31,444 bases of DNA from contig NW_003155066.1 in assembly GCF_000003605.2 (NCBI RefSeq), forward strand, positions 1-31,444, read 5' to 3'. This DNA is from Saccoglossus kowalevskii (lineage: Eukaryota; Hemichordata; Enteropneusta; Harrimaniidae). Every line of letters starts with the position of its first letter. The first letter of the stretch is position 1. The notes beneath the pieces were generated by a model, which did no database searches, had not been told where the DNA came from, and was given only the letters and a program-made list of their open reading frames with translations. Shown one piece after another: positions 1-11,434 of the stretch. A program made the translations under genes and the position numbers.

Positions 1-198
1 TTCAATTTGGGCTCTGTAGTAAATATCTGATCTTGTACGTTTGTGGTACTGTGTGACTTGGGTATCTTACGGCAGTCTGTTTATTTCATAGATAGTCTTT
101 ACTGCTTCTTATTCAATTTTATGTTGCTGTAAGTTGTTTTTTCCACTTCTACATCTGGTGTGCATTTACAAAATTATGTATTGTTCTTTGTTACACAG
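1..198 (+). other. Downstream end of an intron, upstream of the Ig exon
   Basis: This unique, non-repetitive stretch is rich in T and has no sustained open frame that joins the exon. It ends in a T-rich tract followed by TTACACAG, a normal metazoan 3' splice site. A branch-point-like TTTAC lies with its A at about 168, 30 nt before the AG, which is a usual distance. I see no promoter, RNA gene or second exon here. The preceding exon of the gene must lie to the left of the window. Confidence 0.75.
180..198 (+). promoter_or_regulatory. 3' splice acceptor of the Ig exon
   Basis: The tract TTGTTCTTTGTTACACAG ends in AG at 197-198. The next bases begin a phase-1 exon whose first full codons are CCT CCT GAG. 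The split first codon, xAT with the previous exon supplying G, would give Asp, as in the D/Y-P-P junction common between Ig-domain exons. This is the only convincing acceptor in the window. Confidence 0.8.
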
Positions 199-465
199 AT
201 CCTCCTGAGTCTTTATCAATAACCCAAAGCAACAACGGTAAAGTTATTGAAGACAATACATTGACAGCAGCCTGTACAGCTGATAGTAATCCTGCATCTA
301 CATATACATGGAAATCACCAACAGATGATGAGATAACGACATCATCACAATTAACAATTAATAATATTCAGAGAGATAAATCTGGAGTATATACATGTAT
401 TGCTAAGAGTGCATTACATGATGGAGACAGAAGTGCATCAACTACAATTAGTATAGATGTACAAT
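199..465 (+). CDS. Ig-like domain exon (phase 1-1) of a multi-Ig cell-surface or matrix protein, partial gene
   Basis: This 267-bp exon encodes 89 residues and starts and ends in phase 1, the classic arrangement that lets single Ig domains be added or removed without changing frame. The order fits an I-set/C2-like fold: PPESLSIT (strand A), LTAACTAD with the strand-B Cys, TYTWKSP with the core Trp (strand C), SSQLTINNI (strand E), DKSGVYTC (the D-x-G-x-Y-x-C turn and strand-F Cys), and TTISIDVQ (strand G). The two cysteines would form the intradomain disulfide. The last codon is split after T (CAA T|GT), and a following exon starting AT CCx would restore the frequent Y-P junction. The translation stays open through the donor, so start and end are set by the splice sites, not by ATG or a stop. 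The gene cannot be named: hemicentin-, nephrin- and CD22-like proteins all share this domain type. Bases 355-465 match the commonest downstream monomer exactly, so this exon is the array's founder or is being homogenised with it. Confidence 0.85.
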
Positions 466-473
466 GTAAGTAT
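466..473 (+). promoter_or_regulatory. 5' splice donor of the Ig exon (first of ~250 copies)
   Basis: GTAAGTAT follows CAAT at the exon end. All eight intron bases can pair with the 5' end of U1 snRNA (AUACUUAC); the -1 base is T, not the preferred G. The site closes the exon in phase 1, matching its acceptor. It is the leftmost donor of an array in which the same site recurs about every 123 bp. Confidence 0.8.
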
Positions 474-869
474 ATCACAATTAATAATATTCAGAGAGAT
501 AAATCTGGAGTATTTACATGTATTGCTACGAGTGCATTACATGATGGAGACAGAAGTGCATCAACTACAATTAGTATAAATGTACAATGTAAGTATATCA
601 CAATTAATAATTTTCAGAGAGATAAATCTGGAGTATATACATGTATTGCTAAGAGTACATTACATGATGGAGACAGAAGTGTATCAACTACAATTAGTAT
701 AGATGTACAATGTAAGTATATCACAATTAATAATATTCAGAGAGATCAATCTGGAGTATATACATGTATTGCTAAGAGTGCATTACATGATGGAGACAGA
801 AGTGCATCAACTACAATTAGTATAGATGTACAATGTAAGTATATCACAATTAATAATTTTCAGAGATAA
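466..869 (+). other. In-frame extension of the Ig exon with three further usable donors
   Basis: If the donor at 466 is skipped, the exon frame continues through CKYITINNIQ and repeats the E-F-G half of the Ig domain. Donors at 589, 712 and 835 have the same phase, so use of each would lengthen the protein by 41, 82 or 123 residues and still splice correctly to the next exon. The frame closes at TAA 867-869, made by a 2-bp loss (CAGAGATAA for CAGAGAGATAA). No later donor can therefore give an uninterrupted product unless the broken unit is bypassed. Each added unit carries two Cys, one from the TGT formed over the donor and one from the YTC motif, but no strand-B Cys or core Trp. It would be a half domain. 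Whether this reading is ever used is unknown. Confidence 0.4.
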
Positions 870-955
870 ATCTGGAGTATATACATGTATTGCTAAGAGT
901 GCATTACATGATGGAGACAGAAGTGAGCAACTACAATTAGTATAGATGTACAATG
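861..955 (+). repeat. 120-bp unit: first frame-breaking monomer of the array
   Basis: This unit carries the recurrent AG loss at about 864 (TAA in the exon frame) and a second change, GTGAGCAAC for GTGCATCAAC (net -1). Its length is 120 bp, so the frame downstream returns to that of the exon although a stop has been introduced. The same pair of lesions recurs in the units ending at 2187, 7349 and 17180, which shows that this broken monomer type was itself copied within the array. Confidence 0.85.
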
Positions 956-1200
956 TAAGTATACCACAATTAATAATATTAAGATAGATAAATCTGGAGT
1001 ATATACATGTATTGCTAAGAGTGCATTACATGATGGAGACAGAAGTGCATCAAATACAATTAGTATGGATGTACAATGTAAGTATATCACAATTAATAAT
1101 ATTCAGAGAGATAAATCTGGAGTATATACATGTATTGCTAAGAGTGCATTACATGATGGAGATAGAAGTGCATCAACTGCAATTAGTATAGATGTACAAT

Positions 1201-2310
1201 GTAAGTATATCACAATTAATAATATTCAGAAAGATAAATCTGGAGTACCGGTATATACATGTATTCTAAGAGTGCATTACATGATGGAGATAGAAGTGCA
1301 TCAACTACAATTAGTATAGATGTACAATGTAAGTATATCACAATTAATAATATTCAGAGAGATAAATCTGGAGTATATACATGTATTGCTAAGAGTGTAT
1401 TACACGATGGAGACAGAAGTGCATCAACTACAATTAGTATAGATGTACAATGTAAGTATACCACAATTAATAATATTCAGATAGTTAAATCTGGAGTATA
1501 TACATGTATTACTAAGAGTGCATTACATGATGGAGATAGAAGTGCATCAACTACAATTAGTATAGATGTACAATGTAAGTATATCACAATTAATAATATT
1601 CAGAGAGATAAATCTGGAGTATATACATGTATTACTAAGAGTGCATTACATGATGGAGATAGAAGTGCATCAACTACAATTAGTATAGATGTACAATGTA
1701 AGTATATCACAATTAATAATATTCAGAGAGATAAATCTGGAGTATATACATGTATTGCTAAGAGTGTATTACACGATGGAGACAGAAGTGCATCAACTAC
1801 AATTAGTATAGATGTACAATGTAAGTATACCACAATTAATAATATTCAGATAGATAAATCTGGAGTATATACATGTATTACTAAGAGTGCATTACATGAT
1901 GGAGATAGAAGTGCATCAACTACAATTAGTATAGATGTACAATGTAAGTATATCACAATTAATAATATTCAGAGAGATAAATCTGGAGTATATACATGTA
2001 TTGCTAAGAGTGCATCACATGATGGAGACAGAAGTGCATCAACTACAATTAGTATAGATGTACAATGTAAGTATATCACAATTAATAATATTCAGAGATA
2101 AATCCGGAGTATATACATGTATTGCTAAGAGTACATTACATGATGGAGACAGAAGTGAGCAACTACGATTAGTATAGATGTACAATGTAAGTATATCACA
2201 ATTAATAATATTCAGAGAGATAAATCTGGAGTATAGACATGTATTGCTAAGAGTGTATTACACGATGGAGACAGAAGTGCATCAACTACAATTAGTATAG
2301 ATGTACAATG
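1201..2310 (+). repeat. Higher-order block A, copy 1 (nine units)
   Basis: The block is marked by a 6-bp insertion that makes ACCGGT (1247-1252), by CAGATAGTTAAATC at ~1480, by a run of ACTAAG variants (Ala to Thr) with GTATTACACG variants, by a GCATCACATG unit, and by a 120-bp unit followed by a unit with a nonsense TAG (2234-2236). The same markers recur in the same order at 16070-17303, where one additional ACTAAG unit is present. Shared rare changes in order imply copying of the whole ~1.1-kb block. Confidence 0.85.
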
Positions 2311-2431
2311 TAAGTATATCACAATTAATAATATTCAGAGATAAATCTGGTGTATATACATGTATTGCTAAGAGTGCATCACATGATGGAGACAGAAGTG
2401 TATCAACTACAATTAGTATAGATGTACAATG
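2067..2431 (+). repeat. Broken three-unit cassette, copy 1 (120 + 123 with TAG + 121)
   Basis: It consists of a 120-bp unit (AG loss plus GTGAGCAACTACG), a 123-bp unit with GTATAGACATG (in-frame TAG) and GTATTACACG, and a 121-bp unit with CTGGTGTATAT. The same trio is at 7229-7593. The first two units recur at 17060-17303. All three are non-coding in the exon frame, so their spread was not driven by a protein product. Confidence 0.85.
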
Positions 2432-4172
2432 TAAGTATATCACAATTAATAATATTCAGAGAGATAAATCTGGAGTATATACATGTATTGCTAAGAGTGC
2501 ATTACATGATGGTGACAGAAGTGCATCAACTACAATTAGTATAGATGTACAATGTAAGTATATCACAATTAATAATATTCAGAGAGATAAATCTGGAGTA
2601 TATACATGTATTGCTAAGAGTGTATTACACGATGGAGATAGAAGTGCATCAACAACAATTAGTATAGATGTACAATGCAAGTATATCACAATTAATAATA
2701 TTCAGAGAGATAAATCTGGAGTATATACATGTATTGCTAAGAGTGCATTACATGATGGAGACAGAAGTGTATCAACTACAATTAGTATAGATGTACAATG
2801 TAAGTATATCACAATTAATAATATTCAGAGAGATAAATCTGGAGTATATACATGTATTGCTAAGAGTGCATTACAGGATGGAGACAGAAGTGTATCAACT
2901 ACAATTAGTATAGATGTACAATGTAAGTATATCACAATTAATAATATTCAGAGAGATAGATCTGGAGTATATACATGTATTGCTAAGAGTGCATTACATG
3001 ATGGAGACAGAAGTGTATCAACTACAATTAGTATAGACGTACAATGTGAGTATATCACAATTAATAATATACAGAGAGATAAATCTGGAGTATATACATG
3101 TATTGCTAAGAGTGCATTACATGATGGAGACAGAAGTGCATCAACTACAATTAGTATAGATGTACAATGTAAGTATATCACATTTAATAATATTCAGAGA
3201 GATAAATCTGGAGTATATACATGTATTGCTAAAAGTGCATTACATGATGGAGACAGAAGTGCATCAACTACAATTAGTATAGATGTACAATGTAAGTATA
3301 TCACAATTAATAATATTCAGAGAGATAAATCTGGAGTATATACATGTATTGCTAAGAGTACATTACATGATGGAGACAGAAGTGCATCAACTACAATTAG
3401 TATAGATGTACAATGTAAGTATATCACAAATAATACTATTCAGAGAGATAAATCTGGAATATATACATGTATTGCTAAGAGTGCATTACATGATGGAGAC
3501 AGAAGTGCATCAACTACAATTAGTATAGATGTACAATGTAAGTATATCACAATTAATAATATTCAGAGAGATAAATCTGGAGTATATACATGTATTGCCA
3601 AGAGTGCATTACATGATGGAGACAGAAGTGCATCAACTACAATTAGTATAGATGTACAATGTAAGTATATCACAATTAATAATATTCAGAGAGATAAACC
3701 TGGAGTATATACATGTATTGCTAAGAGTACATTACATGATGGAGATAGAAGTGTATCAACTACAATTAGTATAGATGTACAATGTAAGTATATCACAATT
3801 AATAATATTCAGAGAGATAAATCTGGAGTATATACATGTAATGCTAAGAGTGCATTACATGATGGAGATAGAAGTGCATCAACTACAATTAGTATAGATG
3901 TACAGTGTAAGTATATCACATTTAATAATATTCAGAGAGATAAATCTGGAGTATATACATGTATTGCTAAAAGTGCATTACATGATGGAGACAGAAGTGC
4001 ATCAACTACAATTAGTATAGATGTACAATGTAAGTATATCACAATTAATAATATTCAGAGAGATAAATCTGGAGTATATACATGTATTGCTAAGAGTACA
4101 TTACATGATGGAGACAGAAGTGCATCAACTACAATTAGTATAGATGTACAATGTAAGTATATCAACAATTAA
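2339..4172 (+). other. Stop-free run of about 15 half-Ig units
   Basis: After the 121-bp unit the exon frame is open for about 610 codons and ends after a one-base gain near 4164 (ATCAACAATT). It has no ATG of its own in the exon frame, no splice acceptor and no unique sequence, so it is not an independent gene. Openness follows from a stop-free, multiple-of-three monomer. The run includes one GCAAGT (2677) and one GTGAGT (3046) donor variant. Confidence 0.6.
3292..4030 (+). repeat. Higher-order block B, copy 1: six-unit marker series
   Basis: Two three-unit modules lie side by side. The first is a GTACATTACATG unit, an AATACTATTCAG unit with GGAATATAT, and a unit with ATTGCCAAG. The second is an AAACCTGGAG unit, an ATGTAATGCTAAG unit ending in ACAGTGTAAG, and an ACATTTAAT unit with GCTAAAAGTG. 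The first module recurs at 9928-10297, 12261-12630 and 27893-28262. The second recurs at 9559-9928, 12753-13122 and 14595-14964. The modules are in a different relative order at 9559-10297. Confidence 0.85.
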
Positions 4173-4767
4173 TACTATTCAGAGAGATAATCTGGAGTAT
4201 ATACATGTATTGCTAGAGTGCATTACATGATGGAGACAGAAGTGCATCAACTACAATTAGTATAGATGTACAATGTAAGTATATCACAATTAATAATATT
4301 CAGAGAGATAAATCTGGAGTATATACATGTAATGCTAAGAGTGCATTACATGATGGAGACAGAAGTGCATCAACTACAATTAGTATATATGTACAATGTA
4401 AGTATATCACAATTAATAATATTCAGAGAGATAAATCTGGAGTATATACATGTAATGCTAAGAGTGCATTACATAATGGAGACAGAAGTGCATCAACTAC
4501 AATTAGTATAGATGTACAATGTAAGTATATCACAATTAATAATATTCAGAGAGATAAATCTGGAGTATATACATGTATTGCTAAGAGTGCATTACATGAT
4601 GGAGACAGAAGTGCATCAACTACAATTAGTATAGATGTACAATGTAAGTATATCACAATTAATAATATTCAGAGAGATAAATCTGGAGTATATACATGTA
4701 TTGCTAAGAGTGCATTACATGACGGAGACAGAAGTGCATCAACTACAATTAGTATAGATGTACAGTG
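4030..4767 (+). repeat. Higher-order block C, copy 1 (six units)
   Basis: A GTACATTACATG unit is followed by a corrupted AATACTATTCAG unit (122 bp, three one-base indels), a unit ending AGTATATATG (Asp to Tyr in the read-through frame), an ATGTAATGCTAAG unit with CATAATGG, a consensus unit, and a CATGACGG unit ending ACAGTG. The same order is found at 29000-29738, 203 units away. The middle pair is also at 25558-25804. Confidence 0.8.
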
Positions 4768-5662
4768 TAAGTATATCACAATTAATAATATTCAGAGAGA
4801 TAAATCTGGAGTATATACATGTATTGCTAAGAGTGCATTACATGATGGAGACAGAAGTGTATCAACTACAATTAGTATAGATGTACAATGTAAGTATATC
4901 ACAATTAATAATATACAGAGAGATAAATCTGAAGTATATACATGTATTGCTAAGAGTGCATTACATGATGGAGACAGAAGTACATCAACTACAATTAGTA
5001 TAGATGTACAATGTAAGTATATCACAATTAATAATATTCAGAGAGATAAATCTGGAGTATATACATGTATTGCTAAGAGTGCATTACATGATGGAGACAG
5101 AAGTGCATCAACTACAATTAGTATAGATGTACAATGTAAGTATATCACAATTAATAATATTCAGAGAGATAAACCTGGAGTATATACATGTATTGCTAAG
5201 AGTGCATTACATGATGGAGATAGAAGTGCATCAACTACAATTAGTATAGATGTACAGTGTAAGTATATCACATTTAATAATATTCAGAGAGATAAATCTG
5301 GAGTATATACATGTATTGCTAAAAGTGCATTACATGATGGAGACAGAAGTGCATCAACTACAATTAGTATAGATGTACAATGTAAGTATATCACAATTAA
5401 TAATATTCAGAGAGATAAATCTGGAGTATATACATGTATTGCTAAGAGTGGATTACATGATGGAGACAGAAGTGCATCAACTACAATTAGTATAGATGTA
5501 CAATGTAAGTATATCACAATTAATAATATTCAGAGAGATAAATCTGGAGTATATACAAGTATTGCTAAGAGTGCATTACATGATGGAGACAGAAGTGCAT
5601 CAACTACAATTAGTATAGATGTACAATGTAAGTATATCACAATTAATAATATTCAGAGATAA
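4215..5662 (+). other. Stop-free run of about 12 units without any ATG in the exon frame
   Basis: From the frame correction near 4215 the exon frame stays open to the TAA made by the AG loss at about 5657-5662. All donors from 4275 to 5628 are spaced exactly 123 bp. Start-codon-based ORF calling misses this stretch because the frame contains no ATG. It illustrates that openness is general across the array and is not evidence of a separate gene. Confidence 0.6.
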
Positions 5663-5998
5663 ATCTGGAGTATATACATGTATTGCTAAGAGTGCATTAC
5701 ATGATGGAGACAGAAGTGCATCAACTACAATTAGTATAGATGTACAATGTAAGTATATCACAATTAATAATATTCACAGAGATAAATCTGGAGTATATAC
5801 ATGTATTGCTAAGAGTGCATTTACATGATGGAGACAGAAGTGTATCAACTACAATTAGTATAGATGTACAATGTAAAGTATATCACAATTAATAATATTC
5901 AGAGAGATAAATCTGGAGTATATACATGTATTGCTAAGAGTACATTACATGATGGAGAGAGAAGTGCATCAACTACAATTTAGTATAGATGTACAATG
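5628..5998 (+). repeat. Indel-rich trio of units (121, 124, 125 bp)
   Basis: The units have, in order, loss of AG, a gain of T in GTGCATTTACATG, and gains in GTAAAGTATATC and CAATTTAGTATAG. The GTAAAG at 5873 also weakens that donor. Three one-base gains in homopolymers within about 180 bp stand out from an array in which most long runs have none. They may be real mutations or uncorrected long-read errors. Confidence 0.7.
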
Positions 5999-8117
5999 TA
6001 AGTGTATCACAATTAATAATATCCAGAGAGATAAATCTGGAGTATATACATGTATTGCTAAGAGTGCATTACATGATGGAGATAGAAGTGTATCAACTAC
6101 AATTAGTATAGATGTACAATGTAAGTATATCACAATTAATAATATTCAGAGAGATAAATCTGGAGTATATACATGTAATGCTAAGAGTGCATTACATGAT
6201 GGAGATAGAAGTGTATCAACTACAATTAGTATGGATGTACAATGTAAGTATATCACAATTAATAATATTCAAAGAGATAAATCTGGAGTATATACATGTA
6301 TTGCTAAGAGTGCATTACATGATGGAGATAGAAGTGCATCAACTACAATTAGTATAGATGTACAATGTAAGTATATCACAATTAATAATATTCAGAGAGA
6401 TAAATCTGGAGTATATACATGTAATGCTAAGAGTGCATTACATGATGGAGACAGAAGTGCATCAACTACAATTAGTATAGATGTACAATGTAAGTATATC
6501 ACAATTAATAATATTCAGAGAGATAAATCTGGAGTATATACATGTATTTCTAAGAGTGCATTACATGATGGAGACAGAAGTGCATCAACTACAATTAGTA
6601 TAGATGTACAATGTAAGTATATCACAATTAATATTATTCAGAGAGATAAATCTGGAGTATATACATGTATTGCTAAGAGTGCATTACATGATGGAGACAG
6701 AAGTGCATCAACTACAATTAGTATAGATGTACAATGTAAGTATATCACAATTAATAATATTCAGAGATAAATCTGGAGTATGTACATGTATTGCTAAGAA
6801 TGCATCACATGATGGACACAGAAGTGGATCAACTACAATTAGTATAGATGTACAATGTAAGTATATCACAATTAATAATAATCAGAGAGATAAATCTGGA
6901 GTATATACATGTATTACTAAGAGTGCATTACATGATGGAGACAAAAGTGCATCAACTACAATTATTATAGATGTACAATGTAAGTATATCACAATTAATA
7001 ATATTCAGAGAGATAAATCTGGAGTATATACATGTATTACTAAGAGTGCATTACATGATGGAGATAGAAGTGTATCAACTACAATTAGTATAGATGTACA
7101 ATGTAAGTATATCGCAATTAATAATATTCAGAGAGATAAATCTGGAGTATATACGTGTATTGCTAAGAGTGCATTACATAATTGAGATAGAAGTGTGTCA
7201 ACTATGTACATTAGTATAGATTTACGATGTAAGTATATCACAATTAATAATATTCAGAGATAAATCTGGAGTATATACATGTATTGCTAAGAGTACATTA
7301 CATGATGGAGACAGAAGTGAGCAACTACGATTAGTATAGATGTACAATGTAAGTATATCACAATTAATAATATTCAGAGAGATAAATCTGGAGTATAGAC
7401 ATGTATTGCTAAGAGTGTATTACACGATGGAGACAGAAGTGCATCAACTACAATTATTATAGATGTACAATGTAAGTATATCACAATTAATAATATTCAG
7501 AGATAAATCTGGTGTATATACATGTATTGCTAAGAGTGTATCACATGATGGAGACAGAAGTGTATCAACTACAATTAGTATAGATGTACAATGTAAGTAT
7601 ATCACAATTAATAATATTCAGAGAGATAAATCTGGAGTATATACATGTATTGCTAAGAGTGCATTACATAATGGAAACAGAAGTGCATCAACTACAATTA
7701 GTATAGATGTACAGTGTAAGTATATCACAATTAATAATATTCAGATAGATAAATCTGGAGTATATACATGTATTGCTAAGAGTGCATTACATGATGGAGA
7801 TAGAAGTGCATCAACTACAATTAGTATAGATGTACAATGTAAGTATACCACAATTAATAATATTCAGATAGATAAATCTGGAGTATATACATGTATTACT
7901 AAGAGTGCATTACATGATGGAGATAGAAGTGCATCAACTACAATTAGTATAGATGTACAATGTAAGTATATCACAATTAATAATATTCAGAGAGATAAAT
8001 CTGGAGTATATACATGTATTGCTAAGAGTGTATTACACGATGGAGACAGAAGTGCATCAACTACAATTAGTATAGATGTACAATGTAAGTATATCACAAT
8101 TAATAATATTCAGAGAT

Positions 8118-11069
8118 AAATCTGGAGTATATACATGTATTGCTAAGTGTGCATTACATGATGGAGATAGAAGTGCATCAACTACAATTAGTATAGATGT
8201 ACAATGTAAGTATATCACAATTAATAATATTCAGAGAGATAAATCTGGAGTATGTACATGTATTGCTAAGAGTGCATTACATGATGGAGATAGAAGTGAA
8301 TCAACTACAATTAGTATAGATGTACAATGTAAGTATATCACAATTAATAATATTCAGAGAGATAAATCTGGAATATATACATGTATTGCTAAGAGTGCAT
8401 TACATGATGGACACAGAAGTGGATCAACTACAATTAGTATAGATGTACAATGTAAGTATAACACAATTAATAATATTCAGAGAGATAAATCTGGAGTATA
8501 TACATGTATTGCTAAGAGTGCATTACATGATGGAGACAGAAGTGGATCAACTACAATTAGTATAGATGTACAATGTAAGTATATCACAATTAATAATATT
8601 CAGAGAGATAAATCTGGAGTATATACATATATTGCTAAGAGTGCATTACATGATGGAGACAGAAGTGCATCAACTACATTTAGTATAGATGTACAATGTA
8701 AGTATATCACAATTAATAATATTCAGAGAGATAAATCTGGAATATATACATGTATTGCTAAGAGTGCATTACACGATGGAGACAGAAGTGCATCAACTAC
8801 GATTAGTATAGATGTACAATGTAACTATATCACAATTAATAATATTCAGAGAGATAAATCTGGAGTATATACATGTATTGCTAAGAGTGCATTACATAAT
8901 GGAGACAGAAGTGCATCAACTACAATTAGTATAGATGTACAATGTAAGTATATCACAATTAATAATATTCAGAGAGATAAATCTGGAGTATATACATGTA
9001 TTGCTAAGAGTGCATTACATAATGGAGACAGAAGTGCATCAACTACAATTAGTATAGATGTACAATGTAAGTATATCACAATTAATAATATTCAGAGAGA
9101 TAAATCTGGAGTATATACATGTATTGCTAAGAGTGCATTACATGATGGAGACAGAAGTGCATCAACTACAATTAGTATAGATGTACAATGTAAGTATATC
9201 ACAATTAATAATATTCAGAGAGATAAATCTGGAGTATATACAAGTATTGCTAAGAGTGCATTACATGATGGAGACAGAAGTGCATCAACTACAATTAGTA
9301 TAGATGTACAATGTAAGTATATCACAATTAATAATATTCAGAGAGATAAATCTGGAGTATATACATGTATTGCTAAGAGTGCATTACATGATGGAGACAG
9401 AAGTGCATCAACTACAATTAGTATAGATGTACAATGTAAGTATATCACAATTAATAATATTCAGAGAGATAAATCTGGAGTATATACATGTATTGCTAAG
9501 AGTGCATTACATGATGAAGACAGAAGTGCATCAACTACAATTAGTATAGATGTACAATGTAAGTATATCACAATTAATAATATTCAGAGAGATAAACCTG
9601 GAGTATATACATGTATTGCTAAGAGTACATTACATGATGGAGATAGAAGTGTATCAACTACAATTAGTATAGATGTACAATGTAAGTATATCACAATTAA
9701 TAATATTCAGAGAGATAAATCTGGAGTATATACATGTAATGCTAAGAGTGCATTACATGATGGAGATAGAAGTGCATCAACTACAATTAGTATAGATGTA
9801 CAGTGTAAGTATATCACATTTAATAATATTCAGAGAGATAAATCTGGAGTATATACATGTATTGCTAAAAGTGCATTACATGATGGAGACAGAAGTGCAT
9901 CAACTACAATTAGTATAGATGTACAATGTAAGTATATCACAATTAATAATATTCAGAGAGATAAATCTGGAGTATATACATGTATTGCTAAGAGTACATT
10001 ACATGATGGAGACAGAAGTGCATCAACTACAATTAGTATAGATGTACAATGTAAGTATATCACAATTAATACTATTCAGAGAGATAAATCTGGAATATAT
10101 ACATGTATTGCTAAGAGTGCATTACATGATGGAGACAGAAGTGCATCAACTACAATTAGTATAGATGTACAATGTAAGTATATCACAATTAATAATATTC
10201 AGAGAGATAAATCTGGAGTATATACATGTATTGCCAAGAGTGCATTACATGATGGAGACAGAAGTGCATCAACTACAATTAGTATAGATGTACAATGTAA
10301 GTATATCACAATTAATAATATTCAGAGAGATAAATCTGGAGTATATACATGTATTGCTAAGAGTGCATTACATGATGGAGACAGAAGTGTATCAACTACA
10401 ATTAGTATAGATGTACAATGTAAGTATATCACAATTAATAATATTCAGAGAGATAAACCTGGAGTATATACATGTATTGCTAAGAGTGCATTACATGATG
10501 GAGACAGAAGTGTATCAACTACAATTAGTATAGATGTACAATGTAAGTATATCACAATTAATAATATTCAGAGAGATAAATCTGGAGTATATACATGTAT
10601 TGCTAAGAGTACATTACATGATGGAGACAGAAGTGCATCAACTACAATTAGTATAGATGTACAATGTAAGTATATCACAATTAATAATATACAGAGAGAT
10701 AAATCTGGAGTATATACATGTATTGCTAAGAGTACATTACATGATGGAGACAGAAGTATATCAACTACAATTAGTATAGATGTACAATGTCAGTATATCA
10801 CAATTAATAATATTCAGAGAGATAAATCTGGAGTATATACATGTATTGCTAAGAGTACATTACATGATGGAGACAGAAGTGCATCAACTACAATTAGTAT
10901 AGATGTACAATGTAAGTGTATCACAATTAATAATATCCAGAGAGATAAATCTGGAGTATATACATGTATTGCTAAGAGTGCATTACATGATGGAGACAGA
11001 AGTGCATCAACTACAATTAGTATAGATGTACAATGTAAGTATATCACAATTAATAATATTCAGAGATAA
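8118..11069 (+). other. Stop-free run of 24 units with perfect 123-bp spacing
   Basis: Donor sites from 8206 to 11035 are 23 x 123 bp apart without a single indel, giving about 980 open codons of half-Ig repeats. Amino-acid changes among the units (Ala/Thr/Val at KSA and SAS, Ile/Asn at CIA) are as common as silent ones by eye, which fits neutral drift better than protein constraint. The end is the TAA made by AG loss at 11067-11069. Donor variants GTAACT (8821) and GTCAGT (10789) lie inside. Confidence 0.6.
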
Positions 11070-11434
11070 ATCTGGAGTATATACATGTATTGCTAAGAGT
11101 GCATTACATGATGGAGATAGAAGTGCATCAACTACAATTAGTATAGATGTACAATGTAAGTATATCGCAATTAATAATATTCAGAGAGATAAATCTGGAG
11201 TATATACATGTATTGCTAAGAGTGCATTACATGATGGAGACAGAAGTGCATCAACTACAATTAGTATAGATGTACAATGTAAGTATATCACAATTAATAA
11301 TATTCAGAGAGATAAATCTGGAGTATATACATGTATTGCTAAGAGTGCATTACATGATGGAGACAGAAGTGCATCAACTACAATTAGTATAGATGTACAA
11401 TGTAAGTATATCACAATTAATAATATTCAGAGAT

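Noticed and set aside
1-198. Promoter or first exon of the gene
   Set aside because: No TATA-like or initiator context leads into a credible ATG in the exon frame. The phase-1 acceptor at 198 requires an upstream coding exon.
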